This document shows positions 20,519-32,400 of a stretch of 64,000 nt of DNA, piece after piece (the first letter of the stretch is position 1; each line of letters starts with the position of its first letter). The DNA comes from Syngnathus acus (lineage: Eukaryota > Chordata > Actinopteri > Syngnathiformes > Syngnathidae): contig NC_051093.1 in assembly GCF_901709675.1 (NCBI RefSeq), positions 3,679,053 through 3,743,052 of the forward strand, written 5' to 3'. The notes below the pieces were generated by a model. The model had not been told where the DNA came from and ran no database searches. It saw only the letters and a program-made list of their open reading frames with translations. Made by a program: the position numbers and the translations under genes.

Positions 20519-23219
20519 CTTCTTGGCATTGCATCACGCCGCCCTGACGGGCAGCGGCGAGCTGCTGGCGGCGCTGCTGGAGGCCCAGGCTGTCGTCGAT
20601 GTCGAGGACAGCAACGGTAGGACTGCACGGCTCTGCTTCATCATCAGTTCCGTTCTATGATTCCCACCCGTCACAACGTCGCTGCCATGTTTGCAGGAAT
20701 GCGCCCGCTGCATTATGCGGCGTGGCAGGGCAAGTCGGAGTCGGTGCTGCTGCGTTCGGGAGCGTCCGTCAACGGCGTCTCGCTGGATGGCCACATCCCT
20801 CTGCACCTGGCCGCGCAGTACGGACATTACCACGTGGTGAGCCAGCCGGCGTCCCGCTACCGACCGCCGCCTCCGCTAAGTGCCCCGAGTGAAAGAAAGC
20901 CGTCTTTTGCTTTCAGTCTGAGATGCTCCTGCAGCACCAGTCCAACCCGTGCCTGGTCAACAAGGCCAAGAAGACACCGCTCGACCTCGCCTGCGAGTTC
21001 GGCCGCGTCAAGGTCAGGGTGTGTGTACAGCCGCTCAATGAAGATTTTTAAGTTGTGGACCTGGATAGTTGTGCGATAATAACTGCTGTGGGTGTCAGGT
21101 GGCCCAGCTGCTTTTGAGTAGCAATATGGTGGCGGCGCTTTTGGAGGGCGAGCGCAAGGAGCCCAGCGACTCGGCCTTCACCACGCCACTGCACCTCGCC
21201 GCTCGCAACGGCCACAAGGACGTCATTGGGTGAGCGTGCCACTCACCGCCGGGTCCATCTTGAGCAACATGACTGGCGAGCTGCCCGGGGTGTATCCTGC
21301 CTCACGCCCGATCAGCTAGGAAATTAATTTATCCATTTGCCTTGCACATGCAGACTGTCTGAAGCCTACAAGCGTAGCGTGTACTCTGTGTGTGTGTGTG
21401 TGTGTGTGCGTACGTGCATGCATAGGCTGCTGCTGAAGGCGGGCATCGACATCAACGCCACCACCAAGTCAGGCACAGCCCTGCACGAGGCCGCCCTCTA
21501 CGGCAAGACCGAGGTGGTGCGGCTGCTGCTAGATGTGAGTTCCCCGGCGTGCCTGCCTGCTGCCGCTGTGACAGCCGCTCGTGTCGCTCGTGCCGCTCGT
21601 GCCGCTCATGCCGCTTCGTCATTTTCAAGAGACGTTGTCGGGCTGCAGGCGGCCTGACCCACTTTGCTGATGCTTCAAACGCTCCTCACAACTCATGTGC
21701 ATGTGTGAGTTTGTGACGCCTATGTGCGCACGCCTGTGTGTGCGTGCGCTTCTAGGCCGGCGTCGACGTGAACATCAGAAACACATACAACCAGACAGCA
21801 CTCGACATCGTCAACCAGTTCACAACCTCACACGCCAGTCGAGACATCAAGCAACTGCTCAGAGGTGTGTTTAGTTGTGTGTGTAGTTCTTGCATGTCAT
21901 GACAAGTGCGTCGTGTAAGCCTTGTTTGAATGTTAACTGACTTGGCGAGCACTGGGGGTCAAAGTGAGGGCACCCTGAGGTCACTGTGAGGTCACTGTCT
22001 ACCCGTTGGCCCCGCAGACGCGACAGGGGTCCTGCAGGTGCGGGCGCTGAAGGACTTGTGGAACCTTCACGATCCCACCGCCCTCAACGTCCGCGCCGGA
22101 GACGTGATCACGGTGAGATGACCGTTCCGCTCTTGCAGCCTTCAACAAGCTCAGCTCAGCCCAGTCCTCGGACTCAATTTGTTGTCCGGCCAAGTCAATT
22201 TGACGCAAAGCGAAGTTCATCTAATTCAAACAATGATGCAAACTTGTAAGTGGAAGTAGAAGCTGGTGTGCCAAGCTAACACGGCACCGGCGGCAGGTTC
22301 TGGAGCAGCACGCCGACGGGCGATGGAAAGGTCACATCCACGACAACCAGCGGGGGCTTCTTCCCGCCCTCCATCGTCGAGGTCATCAGCCGGCGAGTCG
22401 GTGAGGCCCGATGCCAATCACGTGATTTTGCTTCAAACTAAGCACATCATTCCAGCCGTTCCGCGTGCTTCCTACATGGGCTTCCCCTCACCTTTGACCT
22501 CTCACGCAGTGTTAAGCCAAAATACAACTGAGCCGAGGCACATATTTGACATGGGAAAAATCGCACAGCACACAGCCAAACAAAATGGATCTAAAGGTCA
22601 ATACAGTCAACTCCACCACCAAGAAGTGAAAACATTGTTTCAAATGTTTTTCTCGTGTCAAAAATGTGCCTTGGCTGAGTTGCGGTTGTGAAGCACTGCT
22701 CTAACCGGCCGTTTGATTGGCCTCCCCCACCCTATAGGGGGCACCCTCTCCCGACACGCCTCCCTACCCGTTCGTCGCCGGACCAGAGCCGCCCTGGCCG
22801 CCGGCCTCAGCTCAACCCCTCACGTTGACGACTCCTACTCCTTGGCAGCGGCCAGAGCACCGAAAGCAACAACAACAACACGCTCAACAATAACAACACG
22901 CTAAGCAACGCCCACAATGGGACCGCCGCTCACCATGACAAGGTACGTCAACGTCACGGCGGGACGGCTTTCCGATTGCGCTTTGCCTTGGCAGGTGGCG
23001 TCGTCCGTTGCTGATGGTGGAGCCTCGCACTCGAGCAAGCAGCCTCAGCACCACACAGGTTCCCCATCGTCATCCTCTTTCCCCTACGCTCTCTTCATCG
23101 TCTCTTCCTCTTTATTCTCTGCGTTCTTCTTTTGCCCTCTTGTCAACTTTTGTTGTCTTGCACGCAGATGCCGACACCCTCCGAAGGCCGACGGGGTCAC
23201 ATCAAGCCAACAAAACTGG
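20519..23219 (+). pseudogene. caskin2: Caskin-2-like fragment: ankyrin repeats and SH3, frameshifted and truncated
   Basis: Caskins are scaffold proteins with ankyrin repeats, an SH3 domain, two SAM domains and a long disordered tail. Exons seen: 20519-20616, 20697-20836, 20917-21012, 21099-21229, 21426-21534, 21756-21864, 22018-22112, 22297-22400; less certain 22738-22942, 22995-23058, 23168-23219. Blocks include [32 protein letters not shown] and [18 protein letters not shown], which favour caskin2 over caskin1, then the SH3 start [20 protein letters not shown]. In exon 22297-22400 the frame breaks after IHDNQRG; about 14 bases are missing relative to the family. The GSGQSTESNNNN stretch at 22,844 lies in a different frame from the start of its exon. 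The first exons and both SAM domains are absent. Ankyrin exons have no stops, so the decay is recent or is partly assembly error. Confidence 0.75.
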
Positions 23220-23220
23220 T

Positions 23221-23505
23221 AGAGACATACCCCAAGCGACTTGCAGCTGTAATTGCAGCAAAAGGTGGCGCTACAAAGTATTAGCGGAAGGGGGCCGAAT
23301 AATATTGCACGCCCCACTTTTCAGTTTTTTATTTGTTAAAAAAGTTTAAATTATCCAATAAATTTCGTTCCACTTCACGATTGTGTCCCACTTGTTGTTG
23401 ATTCTTGACAAAAAATTAAAATTTTATATCTTTATGTTTGAAGCCTGAAATGTGGCGAAATGTTGAAAGGTTCAAGGGGGCCGAATACTTTCGCAAGGCA
23501 TGACA
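23221..23505 (+). mobile_element. Tc1-like DNA transposon 3' end
   Basis: A short C-terminal coding tail (YPKRLAAVIAAKGGATKY then stop) is followed by the 3' flank with GGGGGCCGAATAATATTGCA and a terminal GGGGGCCGAATACTTTCGCA. This pattern is common in teleosts as Tc1-related debris. Its left edge coincides with the last caskin2-like sequence. The remaining 23,506-23,938 shows no feature. Confidence 0.6.
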
Positions 23506-23938
23506 TGGCTAGAAAACAAACGATAAAAGTATGTGAAGCGGTAACAGAGCGTGCCTTCTTACGTTCCGTTCGTACTTAAGAAATGTAAAGCGAGGACGTC
23601 TTGTACCATTTGTGATTTAAGCGAACTACCCGAAAGTGCCAAGAGGTGGTGCCATATTCTTACCAATCTAGACTGTAGTAGTGACGCCAAGCAGTTTCAT
23701 AATTACCGTTTGAACAATGAGCGGTACGTCGCCGAGTACACAGCCACTTAACTATTTCTCTGTACGACGGACAAAAACATCTGAAGTGTTTTATTTAGAT
23801 AAAACCTGTACTTGGACATTGAGGTCTTAAATGCTCTACAGGCAGGAACTCACAATTGCGCAATCATGCCGATGATTCACAGCTTCTTTCGATAATTCTA
23901 AAACTGACCCTTTTTAATACATAGCACTTTGTGTAAAA

Positions 23939-24010
23939 GGCACGGACGGGGTTCGAACCCGCGATCTTCGGTTTACGAGACCGACGCCTTACCACTTGGC
24001 CACCGCGCCT
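23939..24010 (-). tRNA. tRNA-Thr (anticodon CGU)
   Basis: 72 nt on the minus strand. The 5' GGCGCGG arm pairs imperfectly with the 3' CCGTGCC arm, as in vertebrate tRNA-Thr(CGU). The D-arm sequence is GGCCAAGTGGTAAGGC, the anticodon loop CTCGTAA within GGTCTCGTAAACC, and the T arm GGGTTCGAACCCC. The A and B boxes are therefore canonical and a TTTT terminator follows immediately (23,935-23,938 on the plus strand). No intron. Decodes ACG codons. Looks functional. Confidence 0.95.
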
Positions 24011-25379
24011 GCGCAGATGGCGTCACATATGGCGTTTATAATGCAGCCACTCTGGCGAGAAACCGATAGATGTAAAAATTGATTATACCCGTTTACATAC
24101 ATAAAATTGTGTCAACAGCATTTATAAACAACTATACTTCAATGATGTATAACAAACATAATTTACATGTTCATGTAATTTTCAAGAACATTTGTTTTTT
24201 GTTCAAATGTTATGTACAATAAATTTTAATTGAAACACAGTTAGTTTCTTTTTCATTTAAAGGAAATAATGTTTAAACTGTGCATGATGTTACACTGTCT
24301 TACAATTGTATTACAATAATATTAAATATATTAATTTCAAGAATAAAACCTTGGTCTTGTTTCATTTTTGGATACTGACGCCTACTATGGTGCTGTATAT
24401 TAATGAGTCTTGACAGGGTCACTAAACTAAAACTACAGTGCCTATTTTTTTTTGGGTGTAAAAAGTTTACTGACCACTGAATAAATAAAATAAAGTTGAA
24501 GGTTTTAAGAATCTCCTGATGCCAAAGAAAAAATGAGACATTCACTTCAGTTGCACATATTTGCAGCTAAAATGTGTGTTTTGTTGGTGATTTGCACATT
24601 TGTTGACAACTTTTAAGTTAACTGGCTTGCAAACAACAAAAGCTTTCAAAAAATGGTATAACAAAAGCTGCACACAAGTGACGGTGGCAGGAAAAGGTCA
24701 ACAAATTGAAATGCAATGCTAATCCGCAACAGAAAGTCTGATTGAAAGTACAAGCAAACCAATATTGTACGTGATATCCCGATGTTGCCAAACAGGCAAC
24801 GGATAGTTACTAGCCAGTGGCGGCTAGGCGCAAGTGCGACTTGTGTCCAGTCTGGACGTGGCCGAGTGAAAGAAAAAGTGAAAGTCAAACTTATTTCAGT
24901 GGCAGAAAACAAAAGGGGTCATTGTGAATGGGCTTGGCTTGATGTGACCCTGACCAGAACCGGACGTGCCGGTGTGAAATCCAAGTGAAGGATAAGCAGC
25001 TGATAATAAAGCAACAAAAGGGCATCATCCCTCACGTCACTTCAAATGCCCCCCCCCCCCCCCCCCCCATCTGTCTCATCTTCACTTCACAAATTATGAG
25101 CCCCGCAGAAATCTCCTCAGCCACGACAAATATGCGTTCAGGGACAACCATGTAGAACCTACAGACTTGGAGAGCCCAAACGCTTCTGTGGACTCTCCCA
25201 GTCAATCCGCAGGACAAGAGCCAATGCAACGTGTTCAAGATGCCCCCCTGCTGGGCGGGCCGCCAGCCTGTCAATACACCGTTTTGATGCCGGATGGAAA
25301 ATGAGAGCACCCCTCCCCGCCCCGCCACCAGCCACACAGAGAGGGGCTGGAACAGAGAAAGAGAGGACTGGAAAGGGAA
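24011..25379. other. Intergenic, no gene recognised
   Basis: AT-rich sequence followed from 24,800 by unique DNA and a run of about 18 C at 25,051-25,069. No splice-bounded homology or RNA gene seen. Confidence 0.4.
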
Positions 25380-25514
25380 GAATCCTCGACAGATGGACTC
25401 GCCGGTGATTAAAGATGGCGGTGGCGGTCTTTGCTGCGGACCAAGGAAGAGGCAGCCCGAGTCGTAGTCCAGCGGCGGAGAACCGGGAAGCCCACAGGAA
25501 GCGAGAGCGGCAGG
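25380..25514 (+). other. axin1: Candidate untranslated first exon of axin1
   Basis: A GC-richer segment containing ATGGCGGTGGCGG and ending in a good donor (GCGGCAG|GTAGG at about 25,514). An ATG at 25,393 opens only a 24-codon upstream frame, so this would be 5' UTR. The next acceptor on this strand that leads to a gene is the one before the axin1 start exon at about 29,325. The CpG-rich 27.6-28.0 kb segment is an equally possible promoter, so the assignment is tentative. Confidence 0.25.
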
Positions 25515-27325
25515 TAGGACGTCTGGTTCTTTGGCGCCGCTCGCGGTCGGTCCATTGTCTGTCTTTAGCGTTGGCGCCAAGCCGGTTCTGCCGTGTCTGG
25601 ATCGTCATCAAAAGCAAAGCACATCATTTGATGTGACCGACGAATGTGCATCCCGTCGAAAGGCGGCTGGAGACCAACAAGGCTTGATTTCATTGTGCTC
25701 TTCCATCCAACCAACCAAAGTGTGACGATCCGCACATCGGACATCTTGCTTTTGTGTCGCCGATCTTATTTCATCAATTTATCCGAGTGGATCTTGTTCT
25801 TTAGCAGTTCCTCAATAAATCTGGAATTTGCTTGAACCCGCTGTTTAATCCACTTTGAGGTTTGCTAGTCATGAAACATTCAGCCAGGACAAAGAACATC
25901 AGCAGGATATCCAGAGGCATATTTTTGTAGTGCTTTGGAGGACGGACATCTTTGTGATCCAAGCGTTCCTCCAAACATCTTAATGGGCTTTTGTTCATCC
26001 ATAGCGGAGATAAGCCTATTTCATACGAGGCCTAAACACAAGCATCCAAATCCACATTGACACGTGGAACAAAAGGCCTATGAGAAGCCCCGACGGGAGC
26101 AAAACACTCAAGTGGTCCGGCGCTAAGAATGTGACGCTATAGCTAAATATTTGAAAGAGATTCTTAACGCATCTGCAATTCTCCCTCTGGACAAACAAAA
26201 ACATCAGTTTCACTCAGCTTTGCAGCTGTCATCGCTTTTAGTCAAATGTGTTGATGTATAATACGAGTTGTGGGTTTCAAAGACTTTCTTCTTTCTCAGG
26301 TACAAATGGATGGTAAAGACCAACTCCAGCCACGTTCAAACTTTGCTGGAACTTCCCCGAGGTGGATTTTACATCAACATGAGATATGTCGTAACTTAGC
26401 TATGGGATCGTCAGTATTTGGACGTACGGCTGGAGGATCCAGAGGGGAGGCCTTCAACCATGAGGTAAAAGATTTTATTTATTTTTTTGAATTTCCGCTT
26501 CAAGTCAGAAAAGTCACGCTTACTGGTTGTGACAGATAATCAAAAATGTTAAACCTGTTCAAAATTTACGACTGCAAGTCATCCTGAGGCTCGAATCGCA
26601 TCGGAGTTACCAAATATGCTAACGCTAAATTAGCCTAGCTTTTTCTGTTTCTTCTTCTAGCAATTACTGACTTGGCATTATGTGTGCGGTGAACTATGTT
26701 GGTCATCTTAACGCTTAGCGATTATTTTTTATGTGTGGAGTCTATCACAAACAAACAAAAAAAATCTTTGTGATCATCGTCAAACTGTTGCCAACACACT
26801 AAAGGAAAGAAAAGGAATTCTGGCACTTTGTATTGCTATCGAGCGTTTTGATCCATATTCGCCAACAATTTGGCCGTATGTGTTATGCCCTTCCAGCATT
26901 TATCTCGGGTGCAGTAGAACGGCGCGAGAGCGCTCACGAGCTGCCAGCTCCGAGAGCGGATCTGAGAAGGCCTCTTTGGCAATAATTGCCTCGTTTCGTC
27001 TCACTTTGTACTTTAAAGTCACAATGATGACATAATTCAAAGTGCCGAATGGGCTTTGTGCAGCACAACACAGGAAATGATTGTGCCGTGTTAAAAGGAA
27101 AGTTAAGTGTGCCTTCCTTGCTTGTGAAGTTAATGATGAGTAAATGCTATAAAGACCACCCTACGTAATCATCTTCAGATAGTTTACCATGATAAATTAA
27201 ACATGCTGTTAATTAACTGTGTTTAAACTTCTGTTGTGAGCTTGTGAAACTAAAAAAACTGGGTTTTTTTATTGGCTTGGTTGATGATACATTACTGAAT
27301 AAATAAACGCACACGCATACACACA

Positions 27326-27399
<74 letters not shown>

Positions 27400-29324
27400 G
27401 CTGGGGCTTGTATCCAAATATTTGTCACTGTCTCAATAGTCATGTACAACGTCGTTTGTCGGCAGTAGCAGCAACGCGCTCATTGGCCGCTAGGGGCGCC
27501 GCGCACCATCTTGCAGCAGACACATTAGAAAAGAAGGGAGACAGCCAAGCTGACAGCCGCCGACTGTCCTCTTTGTTACGCTTAAAAAACTCTCGCCATC
27601 CTCAAGTATGACACCGTGCAACGCGACTGCTGGTTCCGGTCCAGATGCCCGCTGCGTTCTGCGGGGCCGAGAAGGTGAAGTATTTGTCACTTTGCTTTGA
27701 GAGCTCGCGCTGACAGCGGAGGAGAGATTGCGGTCGTCAGTGGAGAGGGGCGAGGGAGCGAGAGGGAGGGTGAGAAGAGATCAAATGCGTGCGCTACCGT
27801 CGCTTTGCTGCTCGTTGTATATCCGCTCGGAAACGGGCACGGAAATGTCCCGCGTGCGCACCCCCCACACCCCTCGACGCCCGCGGAAGTGTCGGCGGTG
27901 GACTCGCCTCACGCGCGGACTACTTTATGTGCGCGCGGACGGCGGAGGCGGGCATGTCAGCGGGTGAACAGTGGCACAAAGTTGTGCACTTGTCGGTGTG
28001 CCGCCCGGAGGCCTGCTGGCTTACTGTGTGCGTATAGCATGTGTGTATTATGTGTGTGTAATATGTGTGTACACGGAGTTAGTTTCACGCGCCCCTCCCC
28101 CACTTTGGCCGCCACTCTCATGTTCAGTTTTGACATGAATGTGACAAGGCTCCCTCGACCAACGTTGGAGAATAAATATTAAGCGCGCGACATTTTGTTC
28201 CACCGACCTGCCAAAAGACGCACCTGCGATAGCAGGTCAGCGAATCTGAATATCAATGCGCGAGCTGAAACAGCAACCGGTACCAATAGCGACGCCGTTA
28301 TACCAGATCCAAATTTAATCTTATGCCCTTAGCCGCATATGCATCTCAGAGTAGTTTTGATATTAAATGGAAAAACTCAAATTCACACTAGGGCATCCAT
28401 CCATTCATTCATTTTTTTATATAGTCCATGCCGTTGCAGATTCTACAAGATTCAAACAGATTTAGGTTATAATACTGAATGAAATAAACCGCCCAAAACA
28501 AACAGCATCCATGCAACGTCAAAAGCCAGCAATGTTACCTTTCACTATGATTATTTTATACCCAAACAAACAACATTAAATAACCATAGCCTACTGGATG
28601 ATAATGAATGCACAAATGCCTCTGTCCAACTTTTGTTAAGTCCAGCATGACAGCGGTTTACAATTCCTAACAAAGCCTTGCCTCTGCACAGCTGCTTTTT
28701 AATTCGCTCGATAAAATCATGTTTGGTGTGCACGCGAGGCGTGGGTGTGCCCCGAAGCAGCCTGCGATGGCATCCGATATTTCTTGCGGAGCATTCAAAG
28801 CAGCTCGAGCTGGAGCGTGTCAACAGCTAACATCACAAACATGTAACATTTTAGAGACTCTTATCGATGCAAATCAAAACCACACCTTAAAAACGAGACA
28901 CATGCGCTCCTTGGCGTCTTTGATACACACTTGTCCTTGAACGACCCTTAAAATGGTGACACTGAAGCTTCAGCGAGCAATAAGGACAAGCAATTGTAGC
29001 GTGATGCAAGAATGAATTCAAAAAGCTAATGTGAGCTAATAGCACGCTTTAATTAATGCTCCAAATCTCAAGTGAATCTTTTATCATGATACACTTATCA
29101 GAGCAAAATTTGACACATTATTAACTCGTGACATCCTTTACGAAGCTGCTTTATGAAATATTCACCTCCTTTGGATTTTTTGCTGAATCTGCATTAATTT
29201 TAGTGTTCGGCTTGGAATTGGCCACTTGAGTCCTCCATGAAAACGCTGAGTGTGCAGAATAATCTAAACGGAATGCACGCTTATGGCCGAGTGTTCTTAT
29301 GGAATTTTATTTCCCTTCCTATGC
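25515..29324. other. Upstream region/first intron of axin1
   Basis: No coding homology. It holds a CA microsatellite at 27,320-27,397 and a CpG-rich stretch at about 27,600-28,000 that could be a promoter. The rest is AT-rich. Confidence 0.4.
27320..27397. repeat. (CA)n microsatellite
   Basis: About 39 uninterrupted CA dinucleotides. It encodes only artefactual Cys-Val repeat frames. Confidence 0.95.
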
Positions 29325-29417
29325 AGGAGTTGCTTTGCTGCGGCGTAAGTAGGCTTCCGGATCTCGCAATCGTGTTGTCGGGGCTCCACGGCCACGTTCC
29401 ACTTGGATGCCGGGACT

Positions 29418-32400
29418 ATGAACGTGAGCAACCACGGGGGCTTCCTGGTGGACCCGAGCGGCAGCTTCAATGAGGACGCGCCCAGACCTCCAGTCCCCGG
29501 GGAAGAGGGCGAGCTGGTGCTCACCGAGTGCCACAACAAAAGCCTCAAATGCGAGGCGTCCGTGGCCACGCCCAGGCGGCCGGACCAGGACTTGGGCTAC
29601 GAACCGGAAGGCAGCGCTTCCCCCACGCCGCCTTTCCTGAGATGGGCCGAGTCGCTTCACTCGCTGCTGGACGACCAGGACGGCATCCATCTGTTCAGGA
29701 CGTTTCTCAAGCAGGAAGCGTGCGCCGACCTGCTGGACTTTTGGTTCGCCTGCAGCGGTTTCCGCAAACTGGAAGCCGGCGAGGGCAACGACGAGAAGCG
29801 GCTAAAACTAGCCAAAGCCATTTATAAGAAGTACATCCTGGACAACAAGGGCATCGTTTCCAGGCAAATCAAAACGGCGACTAAGTCCTTCATCAAAGAC
29901 TCCGTGATGAAGCTCCATATCGATCCGGCCATGTTCGACCAGGCCCAGACGGAGATCCAGACCACGATGGAGGAAAACACCTACCCTTTATTTCTTAAAT
30001 CGGATATATACTTGGAACACGCTCAGGTAGGGGGCGAGAGTCCCAAGCCTTACGCCGATCAAAGCCCACTTTCGTCCGACACAAAGAATCTGCCTGGATA
30101 TTTGCCCACGTTAACCGAGCACGAGGAGTGGAGATGCGAGTCGGAAGAACCTGCCGATTGTGACCTCGTGCCCAGACTCACTCAGAGGCTTCTCACAGAG
30201 ACGCCATCGCATCGAAGATTCCAGGAAGAGTACAGGTAACACCTCACAGCTTCATTCTCACCCTCTAAGCTTTCCTCTGCCAACTACTGAATTGGAAAGC
30301 AACCCCCCCACCCTCAGAGCTGCCCGAAATGTGAGATGAAATGTGTGTAGCGGGAGATAAGAGGCAGACGATGCATGAAGAATTCCAAGTACTTATGGTG
30401 GGCTGACGAGGAGGCTGGAGGGGAGCTTCCCACTTTCAAAGTCAGAGCTTCTCGTGCTGCCATTTTAGCTAGAAATATAGCCAGCCAGCTTTAGTTTGCT
30501 TTCTTCTCAATAATATCAATATTGACAAGATACCACAACCAAAGCCTTAAAAGATTGAGAGTTTACGGGGAACGACTCACACAGGAAAGTTAAAAGCTAG
30601 CAAAGCAAGCGTACTGAGACACATTCCATCCGCAGACTTGTAACTAAAGGCGAGTGCCGGTCATCAATATTGATCATGTTTGAAATCTCAGGCAAGAAGG
30701 AAAAATAGGTCTGCACATAGGCTCACTGCTGCAGCGCTTTCAGGCGTGTGCATTCACGCTCGTGTGATGTATAAATAATGGCGGCAGGTAGAAAGAAAGG
30801 TATGATCACTAATTCAAGAATCAATTATCTTGGCTTTGTACAAAAAGACTCCTCGCGCCTTTGTCTATTGACGTTTAGGCCTTTCTACAAACCTCACCTT
30901 TTCCCTCTCGGAATTCCCTCATGTCCCCTTATTTCGAGCGCTGCACTCTGCTTGTTGCATACATTTCCATTATTAAGGGCTAAAAGAATTAGCCAGCTGC
31001 AAAGGTTTTTCTCACTGAGCCTCTTTTTTTTTTTTTTTTCCCCTTCTGGAAGCGTGTGCATTCTAAACACGAAGGGAGCCCAGTCGAATGCTTTCGGGAC
31101 TTCCAATGTGAATAAAAAAGACGATGCCGAACATCTATAATTCATGCGCGCGAAGCGTTGTCAGAAGTATTCTCGGCAACGTCAAAAGCAGAATGTGAGT
31201 GATGTCAAGTGAATGTCTGGAGATGTTCGACGCGCAAAAAATGGCTTGTTAAAATTTGCCGTACTATGTAGACAACACCGCAGCTGGATGGTGGCTAGCA
31301 ATAGCGCAAATGAAATTTTCTTTGATTGGTGAAAAGAACAAACAGGAGTGGTGTTGGTAACGTACCCTGCGGAACACCCCTTGATTATTTAGGTCCAAAA
31401 ATTAACATTCATCAATAGTCTAACTATCTAGATCAAGATGCTATTTCAATCTCAGAAGGTATATAGATCCTGCCTTATGTCGAGATGTACCAACGAAGAT
31501 GCAAAAGTGGCAGTTCTGACTTGACCAGAGAATTCGCACAGAGCTATGCACCTTTTTTAATCTACATGCACAGAATTTGGCTCTAAATTACTTGCAGAAT
31601 TAACATGGTACCTCGGACAGAACCTTGAGGTACACCCTTGTTAATTTGTTCCAGACATGCACCTGGTCGGGAGCCCGCCGACCGCTACTACGCCAACGCC
31701 GGACATGCGTTAGCTCCGGCCACCAGCGCTAACGACAGTGAGCAACAGAGTATGTCCAGCGACGCCGACACGCTTTCTCTCACTGACAGCAGCGTGTAAG
31801 TATTTTTTATTATTGATATTTTTTAGCATTGTTCTTCAAGTGTTGTTTACACTTCCGAAAATGTTTTTTGTTTATTCCAGAGATGGCATCCCACCCTACA
31901 GATACCACAAACCTCATCGGCGGGAGATGCATGAAAGCGTTCGAGCAAACGGGCGCGTGCCGCTGCCTCTCATTCCCGTGAGTTATTCGCGGGTTACTCA
32001 AATGCCCCCCCCCCCCCCCCTTCCGCAACCACCAACTCATTTCCCTCTCGGTTTCTTTCAACTGTCTGTCTCTACCGTATTTGTCTCTCTTCACGTGTAC
32101 CCCGGGAGATGGTGCATATTTAACGTGTGTGTGTGTGCTGTGGGGGAGTGTAAGAATAGTGGCAAGGCTGTCTCAACCTTGCTTTCTTTTCGGAAGCTGC
32201 GCCCAAGCAGACGAGAAGGCTCCCCCGTGACAGCCGGATGCCTCCCCCGTGCAGCTGAGGCTGCCTCTCGCCAGTCCTAATTAGGCCGACCAATCGGGTG
32301 GCGGCGTGAATTGACTGCATTTTACAGCGCTAATCCTCTCTCGTGTCCTGTTAATAAAGTCACCATAAATTAACCGTATGGGGAATCACTAAATCGCACA

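Noticed and set aside
25032-25617. 152- and 182-codon minus-strand frames
   Set aside because: No recognisable domain, low-complexity ends (poly-G from the C run), no splice context.
27697-28182. 161-codon plus-strand frame in CpG-rich DNA
   Set aside because: Composition-driven Arg/Ala-rich frame; more likely promoter or UTR DNA of axin1.
29403-29417. Earlier start for axin1 at 29,403
   Set aside because: That codon is TTG; the first ATG in frame is 29,418 and matches the usual axin1 N-terminus.
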